Source of the DNA: Phytophthora colocasiae
Taxonomy: Eukaryota; Oomycota; Peronosporomycetes; Peronosporales; Peronosporaceae
NCBI GenBank assembly: GCA_018806915.1
Contig: JAGKQI010000104.1
Coordinates: forward strand, 1,178,001 to 1,242,000
DNA length: 64,000 bases
Direction: 5' to 3'
This document shows, one piece after another, positions 29,924 to 39,064 of this stretch (its first letter is position 1; the number at the start of each line of letters is the position of its first letter). The position numbers were made by a program, and so were the translations under genes. The notes under the pieces were generated by a model. It did no database searches, was not told the origin of the DNA, and worked only from the letters and a program-made list of their open reading frames with translations.

Positions 29924-31784
29924 TGGAGAATGTAGTTCCCAGTTTCTGTGGAGTGGACCTTCCCAGCAAATTTGTCTATTGTGCCTGCATGGATATAAAT
30001 TCATATGCCAATTGTAATTCGGTACTTGACCAGGGAAAACCTCAACGAGGAGAAAACCTTTTACGAACAAACTTAAAAACCCAGTGGGAAAAATAAAAGT
30101 ACGTATTTAATTTGGCATGCTTCATGCATTAGTGTTATACTCGTACACTTAAACGGTAAGACAGTTGTGCCTCGGAGATGGAAACTTCAACAGCCTCCCG
30201 CATCGAGGAGCGCAACGTCCGGCGCATTGAGGTGCCGATAAAATTCACTGCCGTGACGGGAATATTCGTCGTCACTATAGTACAGATCTTCATGGATAGT
30301 TCATCATGATTTAGGCGATTCAATAGACCTTCGAAAAGGGAAAATCTGTTAACCAGGCCAGTAGCAGCGATCAATATATTGTCTTCGCAGGACTGTACTC
30401 TGCGGATTCATTGTGGCTAATCAGCAAAACCATAATGGAGAAAACCTGTTCACCGATCAATTCCTCGCAGTCAATTATGCGGCTTTAGATATTAGATGCA
30501 GTTGCTTCATTGCATGGTTGGTTATTCAGGAAAAACCATATTATAAAGGAAAAATCTTGTTCACCAATTTGTGAATCTTCTCAAAATTAGAGTCTCCGTA
30601 AGAGCACTGTTCTTCGTCATGAGCGTTAAAGAGGTTAAAGCTTCTCTATTTGTGAGGACATTCTTCTTCTCACTGACACAGCATCAGACATCTCGTGTAG
30701 AGGGTACTGTGTTGCCTGTAACTTAAAGTCACTTCATATCTCTATTGATGTACTTCATGTAGTTAGCTTTAATGGGATTTCTTCCATATTGCCGCGTATC
30801 AGCGGGCTTAACAGCAATTACCGAGGCAGATAAATATCATTGCTACTAGTAATGCTGAAGCTTTAGATGTAGTACTAGAAGATGCACATGTTCATTGCCA
30901 TTAACGGCAGATAAGTGCTTGGCATTTATGCTCATGGGATAAACTAGGTGAAATGAAAGAAAGAAGCGATAAAGTCATGCTATCTATCTCAATGCTGAGA
31001 TATTCATCGTAGAACACAGAGGCGATGTATTCGTGCATGCTGTTCATGGGTAGGAGACATACGAGGTTCATTTTCAAGACAGAGGCATAGAGTTTGCTTG
31101 TCAATCTGGCCAATATGCGTTTAATCGTGCATTCAATGACAATGTGTAAACCTTACATGTCCAAACTGTTATTGTTGTGCATTAGCGAAACTCGTGCTTG
31201 CATCATTATTTTATGGCGTTTGTATTTTACGTGCCATACATTTCGATAAGCGATCATATTCGTGCTTGTAAGAGTGCTAAACAGAGGCGTAGTTCGTGCA
31301 TGTTGCTTGTAAAGACAGATGCGTAAATCGTGCATGTCAATAGGCCAGTTTACATAACGAAACTTGTTCAAGGAAAACTCGCTTAGGAGAAAAACCTGAG
31401 TTACGTTCTTCATGTTTGTTCATGGTTCCCAGTTTCTGGTAGTGTAGTGTTGACTCAACTTGCATACCCTACGGGACAGTCTTACAGTGTGTTGTACATG
31501 TACACATGCGAGCATCCAGGGCTTTGCTTCCTGAGATCAACTACATGGTCTCGCAGGTACCGACAATATGTCATGGTATTTAGTAGAGCTCCGAGCACGG
31601 GGTAGCATCCGGCTTTGTAAGGGAGTAGCTAGGGATTTCATCTAGCGTTGCCATTGTCACAGGACGGCATTCAGCCAGGGTTGCTTGGCTTAGGCAACTT
31701 GTTCCGATTGTCCGCGCAGGCATCATGGCCTCTAGATGCGTTCAACGTGCAGTTCAGACATCCATGCAACTTCGGACTCGTTAC

Positions 31785-32075
31785 CTATGACTGGACGTCA
31801 GGGTCAGACGATGGTTTGAGCTCATCATCGCTTGCTTCGTAGTCTACGGCATCGGAGTCGAGGTCGTCATTCTCTGCCGGCTTGCGCTTCGGCGTAGTTT
31901 TCTTGTCTGGATGGTTGGTTTCGTTTTCATCAGACTCGTCCTCGGAAATGCCATCGTAGTCGGGTTTCTTGACAAAGCCGAGTAGGTGTTTTCCGTCGAG
32001 GGCTGCGCACACGCGGGTCTTCCACACTTCAAAGTTCTCAGCGCCAATGAGGCGTGGAAACTCGTCGCTTGAGGC
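31785..32075 (-). pseudogene. Copia gag N-terminal remnant in unit 2
   Basis: Same sequence and context as 27842-28132: no ATG, preceded by an in-frame TAA, directly inside the PBS of the right LTR. Confidence 0.65.
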
Positions 32076-32094
32076 TTAGCTTGGGCTCATAACC

Positions 32095-32310
32095 TATGTT
32101 GAGGTTAACTAGTGAAGAAGAGAGAGGAGTTGTTGGGAGCCGTCAAAAGGCGAAGTAAGCATTGTAGCAGTTATCGTGGAGGTGTGCCACCAACCTAATG
32201 GATGGCTGCTGGAAACTAAGCTAGTGCTAAGTATCGCTATAGTGAACTCTATAGGTATCACCATAGGCAGGTTTTGTGAACCGTATCTATGCAAAGGGCT
32301 AGTCTCAACA
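32095..32310 (-). repeat. LTR, right (5' LTR in element orientation)
   Basis: 216 bp, followed on the plus strand by the target duplication GAGGT. Confidence 0.85.
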
Positions 32311-32315
32311 GAGGT

Positions 32316-32511
32316 GAATGGAGCCGTTGCCATTCTTGTTGACGTCAGCAGTTGAAGTGAAACAATAGTACTTTGACTGTAACAAATAGTAATATAACAT
32401 GACTACTATATTGTTTCTGACATGTACTGGCAGTACAGTACTAGTACATGTACAGCTCAACGACGAGAATGGTCCCTTCATTGGAGAGGCTGCAGCTCCA
32501 CAGCTTTTGAT
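32316..32511. other. displaced native upstream region of TPI
   Basis: Beyond the right target duplication (32311-32315) the host sequence resumes. It should be the original TPI promoter, now 8.1 kb from the start codon. On the minus strand, CTCCATTCACCTCAG crosses the insertion point and resembles an Inr core (YCAYTYY). A near-palindrome around GTACTGGCAGTACAGTAC lies at 32424-32445. The end of the glucosyltransferase pseudogene follows. Confidence 0.45.
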
Positions 32512-33966
32512 TTACCTCTGAAGATGTGTGTCAATTCGTCTCGCTTCCGCAGTCGTTCTGGTTTGTTCGTACGCAGCGTTGGTCGCCTTGCGCACAACTT
32601 CCTCCTCTGAACGAGAGGTCCAGAACACTTCGCTGTCCGACACTCGAGCCAAAGAGGAGTCCGACAACTGCTGACGTAATTCGCTTGAACGACGCTCGTC
32701 CTGCTGGTTGGGCATCATCACCGCCATCCCACCAGCGTCCAACCAGCGAGAGGGCTTCACGTCACGTGGTGTCACGCCGGGATTGCCACGAATCGAGAAC
32801 GTCGGCGGGTAGAAGCCGTCGTACTGCAGTGGCTTATACGGCACAAACCCTTTGCTGTCATCGCGAACCGGCTGCAGTGCCAAATACGCTTCGAGTGACA
32901 GCTTCACCATGTGATGCGAGTCAAAGACTCGCGCGAGTTTGGTCGGGTCAACGTCGCACAGCATCGCAAGATGCGAGTAGAATGACTCGACAGCAGCGTC
33001 GAGCGCCCGGTCAGAGCTGAATGTGCACACCAAGACCTGTGCGTGTTGTTGGATAGCTGGCTGCAGTAGCTGCTGGAAACTTGACAGCAGCGACTCGATT
33101 GTGCAGGTTGTCGGGTCGATCGGTGAAATTCCCACGCCAATTCGCTGGCAAATGCGAGCAGTGAAGCTCTAGCTGCGACGGGTGCGATCCACATACCGCG
33201 ACAGGTTTACCGGCCGCGAGTCCTTCAGCTAGAATATCAGCGTCACCCCAGTGGATCGTAGCACTAACGGAAGAGAATAGCTGCGCGTACGGCACGTCTG
33301 GCCCCACCAGATAGATATTCTTCGACCGATTTGAAGAGCGACCTTCATCCGTTTGTACGATGACACGGACTCGGAGCTGCTGGGCGGCTTGGTCGATTTT
33401 CTTCAGCAGATTTTCAAACGCGCCGACAGACAAAGCACGCGTGGGTACACCAAAGTAGAACACTGGGATATCCGTTCTCAAGAACGCGGTCAACGATTTC
33501 GAGAACTCTTCAGTGTTGAGTTTTCCTCCCAGCGTCACGTGGCCAGTAACGGAGAGATCTTCACCCCAGTCCAGAGGCTTCGGAAGCAGCACTGGGTTGT
33601 ACAAGTACATGTGAGGAACTTCCCACTGGACAAGCGGGTTCGAGCAGCAAACGTTGGTCGTGAGTCCGATGTACGAGCGGAACTGGGTCAGGACGTTGCC
33701 ATGATTTAAGGCAACATCAACGACATTGTGTGACAGCAAATTGCTGTATCGGGGTGTCATAGAGGCTGCTGCATCAGAACCTGCCAAGGGACTTAATACA
33801 TGGGGGAACTCGAAGGTCGGTGACAGTGGCTCAAGACTAGCACACTGTAGCGGGATTCCAAGACGCTGGGCCACGTGGACATGCCCGAGCAGCAGCGGGT
33901 GCCACAGCAGCTCGGAAGTGTTCACCGGGCTTGTTGGGGCCACGACCGTGCGGATCTGACCCATAC
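32512..33966 (-). pseudogene. sterol-glucosyltransferase-like gene B, 3' part
   Basis: GT1/GT28-type glycosyltransferase remnant, read from the Copia-2 insertion at 33966 down to a stop at 32512. Recognisable pieces: ELLWHPLLLGHVHVAQRLGI, a VPHMYLYNPVLLPKPLDWGE segment equivalent to the neighbour's AFMWSPALVPKPEDWGN, VFYFGVP, and a donor-binding region HWGDADILAEGLAAGKP. Frame changes are needed near 33930 (next to the insertion) and near 33150, where QLELHCSHL passes into RIGVGISPIDPTTC in another frame. Both lie outside the Copia element, so the gene was or became defective independently of it. The 5' part is 38741-39038. Confidence 0.75.
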
Positions 33967-34231
33967 AGTTGGACTCGACAGTGGTCGACCCAGGCCAAAC
34001 AAGTGGCACATGGAGTGACTGGACGTCTGGCGGCGTAGGACGAGTTTTGATGTCGCTAGGGCAAGAATCCAGGCGAGCATCGTTGAAGATGGTGGTCCAA
34101 GGGCTGCCAGTGAAGGCCAAGGGCGAGCAGTACGACGCGTGTTGCTGTAGAACAAAATAGATCAGTCAGTCAATGTTCATTCTGCAATTTACTCTGCATC
34201 AAACAAACCTCCTCTTCCTACGTTTCCAACT
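33967..34231 (+). repeat. 5' LTR of Copia-2
   Basis: 265 bp with terminal inverted AGTTGGA/TCCAACT; contains an Inr at 34175-34190. Confidence 0.93.
34175..34190 (+). promoter_or_regulatory. Inr initiator inside the Copia-2 LTR
   Basis: GTTCATTCTGCAATTT matches the oomycete Inr consensus GCTCATTYYNCAWTTT at all but one position. It probably sets the U3/R boundary of the element transcript. The identical copy in the 3' LTR (38684-38699) could drive outward transcription. Confidence 0.65.
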
Positions 34232-34253
34232 GGCTAACAGCCGCACCCGCTTC

Positions 34254-35354
34254 ATGTCGACTCGCCGCAACACTCAGTACCAAACCGCCGCGGTCGGTGA
34301 CGATGACGCGCGAGACGCCGCCGCTGCTGCGCAGGCACCTCTGCCTCAAGCAGTTGTTGGAGGTGCGCCCGAGCCCGACGATGAGCCAAACCCCGCGACG
34401 AATGCTGCGGTGGGAGGTGACGACGGAACTGGGAAGAGGACCGGGAAAGTCGACCTGAGAAACGTGAAGGCAGACGCCTTTTCTGGCGCTGTCCCACCTG
34501 GAGCCTACGACTCCGGCGTCCGTGACTGGTGGGAGCAGTTCGCCGACCAAGTGGAAGACGCTCAAGTGCTCGCTGGGGAACACTGGACGGAAAACGCGAA
34601 GAAGTCAGCGCTGTCTATCTTTCTTACGGGGTCGGCGCGCCGCTGGCTCCGGTCGTACAGGAAGGAGCACCCAAACGCAACTTTCGATGAAGCAGGCGAC
34701 GCGCTTGTAGCGAGATTCCGCCCTAACCTTACTGACCAGGAAATCACGGCCAGGATCTACACCGAAGGGAAACGCGCGTCGGAGACATATCAAGATTATG
34801 CAGACCGACTGCTGCAAATGGCGGACGGACTTACAGGAGGAATCAGCAATGGAGCTAACGTACAGCACGCGCTGGGCACGTTTCTGCGACTGGCGTGGCC
34901 GCAGCGCAAGGATATCGTCCAGGCGCATGTCCGTGGGAAGACCGGTGCAGCTACCGTCGTGCTCAACGACGCGGTGAAATTCCTGAGCGAGCTGTCACAA
35001 TCGGACGGACGTCTGGAAGACTACAAAAGACGCAAGGTATCAGATGGCACACGTGTTTCGCGTGGAGAAGTCAGACCCAAGTCGACGCCCGCGCCTCCCA
35101 AACTTGCGACCGCAAAGGCGAAAGGCAAGGCCAACGTAGCAGTCGTCGAGCGGAAACGCAAGGTAACTAGGCTATCCTCTCGAGGAGGAATCGTCTGCTT
35201 CATTTGTGGAGAAGAGGGTCACCCGGCCAAGTACCACCGAGAGCACGTGTCCAAAACATCGGACGAGACCAAGGAGTCGCCGGCCCAAGGACACGCAGCG
35301 AAGGCAGAAGCGGATGACTCGGAGGAGGAGGAATCGGTGGACGATTCGGCCTGA
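34254..35354 (+). CDS. Copia-2 Gag
   Basis: 366 aa from the ATG at 34254, 23 bp after the LTR. An Ala/Pro/Asp-rich start is followed by a retrotransposon gag core (WWEQFADQVEDAQVLAGEHW, SALSIFLTGSARRWLRSY, YQDYADRLLQMADGL), a basic linker and a zinc knuckle CFICGEEGHPAKYHREH whose last ligand is His and not Cys. The C-terminus is acidic. The frame ends at a TGA (35352-35354), but the same frame stays open downstream and is pol. Confidence 0.85.
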   Translation: MSTRRNTQYQTAAVGDDDARDAAAAAQAPLPQAVVGGAPEPDDEPNPATNAAVGGDDGTGKRTGKVDLRNVKADAFSGAVPPGAYDSGVRDWWEQFADQVEDAQVLAGEHWTENAKKSALSIFLTGSARRWLRSYRKEHPNATFDEAGDALVARFRPNLTDQEITARIYTEGKRASETYQDYADRLLQMADGLTGGISNGANVQHALGTFLRLAWPQRKDIVQAHVRGKTGAATVVLNDAVKFLSELSQSDGRLEDYKRRKVSDGTRVSRGEVRPKSTPAPPKLATAKAKGKANVAVVERKRKVTRLSSRGGIVCFICGEEGHPAKYHREHVSKTSDETKESPAQGHAAKAEADDSEEEESVDDSA

Positions 35355-38300
35355 AGGGTTGGCGTCAGGTGGAACCCGATATTGATCGATTCGGGTGCGT
35401 CGCACCACTTGACCAGCCAACAAGATGACCTTGAGATAACCGACGATAGCGTGACTCTCGCCGTTCGTGTTGCGGATGAAAGGACGGTAGTAGCCCGAGC
35501 AAAAGGCCGGCTCCGCATCAGTGCACTTGTTCAGGATAAAGAGGGAAAAGAGCTCCACAAAGAATTCCTGGTGGAGGATGTCTACCTCGTAGACAACCTT
35601 CCGCATACGCTGCTGTCGGTATCAGCGTTGCTGCGGGATGGGTACTCGGTGAGCTTTGGCCCTTCCAGCTGCACTGTGGCGTCATCTCGAGGCTCCACAA
35701 GGTGCATCGCGCGACTGAGTGGCGGGGTATACAGCGTATTGACAACTCGACGATGCGATGATGTTCTCGCTTCTGCATCAGGACTATCGGCAACAGCGCT
35801 CGGACGGTCATTGGAAATGTGGCATCGAAGGTTGGGACACGTCAACTACGACACGCTCAAGAAGATGGCCACAAGTGGAGTGGTTCGAGGGCTACGTGTG
35901 GAGTCCGGAGCGAAGCCATCAATGTGTACTGTGTGTGCTCTCACTAAAGCTACACGTCAGTCGATACCGAACGCTCGCTCAAGTCCCGATGAAGTCGCCG
36001 ACGGCATCTGTCATATCGACCTTGCTGGACCCATTTCGGCATCTGTGAGCGGCTACCGATATTTCATGGTGGCTGTGTGGCGCGATTACATACATACATA
36101 CCCTCTCAAACGCAAGAACGAAGCCCCGGTGAAAGTGAAGCAGTTTCTGGCAATGATTGAAACACAAGCTGCCGTGCTAGCATCCTCTATAAAGGTCCTT
36201 CGCACAGATGGAGGGACCGAGTTCCTGAACAAAGACTTCAGGAAACTGGCCCACAGCCGCGGTATCCTCATGCAGCACACCACTCCTAACACGTCATTTC
36301 AAAACGGAGTCGCGGAGAGAGCTATCCGGACTGTGACTGAGACCGCTGCGGCCATGCTTGTTGACTCTGGACTACCCACAGATTGTGGGAGTACGCCTTA
36401 CAGCATGCAGCTTACGTGAGAAATCGAATCCCTCGTCGTGGAGCCACATTAACAGCGCACGAGCGCATTTTTAAGCAGCGACCAGACGTAAGCCGTCTTC
36501 CGATATTCGGTCAAGCAGTCGTTGCCCGAGTGCCAGATCAAATTCGACGTAAAACCAAACGCTTCGTGGACACCCGCGGACAACTGGGGGCATTTATCGG
36601 ATGTGACGAAGGTATCAAAGGTTTCTTTGTGTACTCCAAGGGTACAGCTCGCTCGATATTCGCTTCGAGGGACGTCGCCGTTATCGACCGCATGCTGTTC
36701 GAGGTGGATCCAAGTTCCGAAGCAGACGACCAGGCCGACGACAGTGAAGAAACCGAGGAAGACATCGATCAGCAAGGTCGCCAAGACGATCGTGAGGAAG
36801 CGTTTCCGTCGGAGTTGGCTGCTGTACGTCGTTCCCATCGTATAGCAAGACAAACTATGTCTCGCGCCCAAGCCTTCTTGGCTCTGAGTGAAGTTATCAA
36901 GGAACCATTGAATCTCGCGGAGGCAAGACGGTCGCCTCAATGGCCGCAATGGAAGCAAGCCATTGACGACGAGGTAAATTCGCTATTTGACAACGGAACC
37001 TTCGAATGGGTGGATACTCCGGCAGGTCATCAGGTCCTCGACCACACCCTACAATTCCGGTTGAAAACTGGCGCAGATGGGAACGTGGAACGTTTCAAAG
37101 CTCGACTTTGTGCTCGCGGGGACAAGCAGATATTGATTGTACATTTTGTGGAGACCTACGCACCGGTTGCCGGTCTTGTTACGGTTCGCGTATTCCTGGT
37201 GATCGTTGTAAAGCTTCAGATGCACGTACGTCAAGGGGACGTGCCTGCAGCGTACGTGAAAGCAGGTCTGACGGAAGAAATATACATGAAGCCCGTACCT
37301 GGATACGCTAAATCGGGTGACGAAGGCAAGGTATGGCGCCTGCGCAAAGCCTTGTACGGCTTGCGCCAGGCTGGCCGCGAATGGAATCGAGAGATCAACT
37401 CTTTCCTGCTGGAATACGGTCTCGCTCCGACCCAGTGTGATCCTTGCCTATACTACGCGTACGTGGACAATTCGCTATTGCTTGTGTGCATCTACTTTGA
37501 TGATATTCTGGTGGCTCACAAAGACGAGGATCAGTGTCTCCGCCTCATGACAGCGCTCGGTGAGCGGTACCAAGTTAAGGACATGGGCAGTCCCCATCAG
37601 TTCCTAGGAATGAAGATTGATCGCACAAGCAGCTTCATGGTAACGCTGAGTCAAACGGCATACGTGGATGAGGTTCTTCATCGGTTCGCGATGGACGCGA
37701 CTCGGCCAACTCACCTGCCGATGGTGGCAAACACACGTTTGGACTTCACGGATGACGGCCCGACTGAGTCGGAGCGCGCCATGATGGCAAAAATGCCGTA
37801 CAGGCAAGCGGTGGGAGCTTTGCTCTACCTGGCGCGGGTATCCAGGCCCGACATCATGTTCACTGTCGGACAGTTGGCGAGGCACACTGCGAACCCGCGG
37901 CTTGGGATGCCGTTAAATATCTCCTGCGTTACCTTCGTGCAACGAAATCCTTGCAGCTCAAGCTTGAGCCGACCAGCGAAGACATTGTCGTGGCCACAGA
38001 CGCTGACTGGGCCAACGACAGGGTGGATCGGAAGAGCGTGTCTGGATCCGTGGTGTATCTGTTTGGATGCCCAGTGGCATGGACCAGCAAGAAACAAACA
38101 ATCGTTTGCAAATCCAGCACGGCTGCTGAATATGTACGGGTATCGAGGACGCGCTGATGGTGCGGTTGCTGGTGGACGAAGTACTTCAAAAACACGTGCC
38201 ATTAAAGCTGGTCATGGACAGCCAACCTGCAATGAAGCGCCTTCAGCGGAACGGTCTCAGCGACACACAGAAAACTGTGGACGTAAAGTATCACGCCGTC

Positions 38301-38444
38301 AAGGACTTGATTCACCAAGGAGAACTAACTGTCGAGTATGTTCCTACAGGTGACATGCCCGCGGACTTGCTAACGAAAGCCTTGGCAAGAACCCAGTTCC
38401 AGCACAAACGTGCTCTATGCGGCATCGTGGACTCCTCAATCTAA
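35355..38444 (+). pseudogene. Copia-2 pol (protease-integrase-RT-RNase H), several frameshifts
   Basis: Pol follows gag in the same frame after the single TGA. Protease: IDSGASHHL (~35385). Integrase: H..LGH...CTVC zinc motif and LRTDGGTEF (~36200). The frame shifts near 36380 (PTDCG versus [15 protein letters not shown]). [13 protein letters not shown] and [14 protein letters not shown] (~37490), a YFDD variant. RNase H is again out of frame from ~37910, with [19 protein letters not shown] in another frame, and a further shift lies near 38155 before the ending at 38444. No intact polyprotein can be made. Confidence 0.85.
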
Positions 38445-38475
38445 CGACGACCCCATGCGCCGCTTGTGGGGGGCG

Positions 38476-38740
38476 AGTTGGACTCGACAGTGGTCGACCC
38501 AGGCCAAACAAGTGGCACATGGAGTGACTGGACGTCTGGCGGCGTAGGACGAGTTTTGATGTCGCTAGGGCAAGAATCCAGGCGAGCATCGTTGAAGATG
38601 GCGGTCCAAGGGCTGCCAGTGAAGGCCAAGGGCGAGCAGTACGACGCGTGTTGCTGTAGAACAAAATAGATCAGTCAGTCAATGTTCATTCTGCAATTTA
38701 CTCTGCATCAAACAAACCTCCTCTTCCTACGTTTCCAACT
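38476..38740 (+). repeat. 3' LTR of Copia-2
   Basis: One difference from the 5' LTR; preceded by a G-rich tract (GTGGGGGGCG). Confidence 0.93.
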
Positions 38741-39038
38741 CATACGAAGCAGGCCAAAGTGAGAAGAGAAGCTCCCGGAAGGCTTGAAGTGAGCCCCCTG
38801 AAGGACTTTGTTCGCCGTCATGTTGCACGCCGGGTATTAACTGTGCGCAGTTTTGGACGCTATCAGGAGCGCTAGCCAGTGGATAAAACTCGAGTTCAAG
38901 CGCGACGACCTTGGATCGGAAACGCTCATTGGCAGCGAGACGAACCCGGTGACCATGTGCCGCAAGCTTCAAACCGATGGCGGCAAATTGCTTGACACCG
39001 TTGTCCCAAGTGCCAATGGCAGCCAAACAAACGTTCAT
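38741..39038 (-). pseudogene. sterol-glucosyltransferase-like gene B, 5' part
   Basis: Starts at the ATG at 39038 (MNVCLAAIGTWDNGVKQFAA), the GT28-type N-terminal nucleotide-sugar transferase fold with HGHRVRLAANERFRSKV and LEFYPLA. It ends at the CATAC duplication of Copia-2, right after LFSLWPASY. The neighbouring gene A has GTRGDVQPF where this one has GTWDNGVKQF, so the conserved glycine-rich loop has drifted. Only 26 bp separate it from the stop of gene A, a head-to-tail tandem. Confidence 0.75.
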
Positions 39039-39064
39039 GGGGGGAACGGTGGCAGGGTCGCCTC

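Larger units (their letters stand above)
24211..32310 (-). mobile_element. tandem non-autonomous LTR element (LTR-body-LTR-body-LTR), LARD-like
   Basis: Three 216-bp LTRs (24211-24426, 28152-28367, 32095-32310) alternate with two ~3.73-kb bodies that are almost identical; about five differences were noticed. The 5-bp target duplication GAGGT at 24206-24210 and 32311-32315 flanks the whole tandem, so it behaves as one insertion. Orientation is minus: the PBS GGTTATGAGCCC (complement at 28139-28150 and 32083-32094) lies inside the right-hand LTR of each unit, and the purine tract GCAGGGAGG lies inside the left-hand one. No RT or integrase is encoded; only a gag N-terminal remnant and Crypton-like fragments are present. 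The tandem could arise by LTR-LTR recombination between two copies. Confidence 0.85.
33967..38740 (+). mobile_element. Ty1/Copia LTR retrotransposon (Copia-2), degenerate, inserted in gene B
   Basis: 4774 bp. The 265-bp LTRs (33967-34231 and 38476-38740) begin AGTTGGA and end TCCAACT and differ at one base in my reading (GATGGTGG versus GATGGCGG). The target duplication CATAC is at 33962-33966 and 38741-38745. Gag and pol are present in Copia order but pol has several frameshifts. The PBS region after the LTR (GGCTAACAGCCGC) is unlike that of Copia-1, so this is a separate lineage. Confidence 0.93.
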
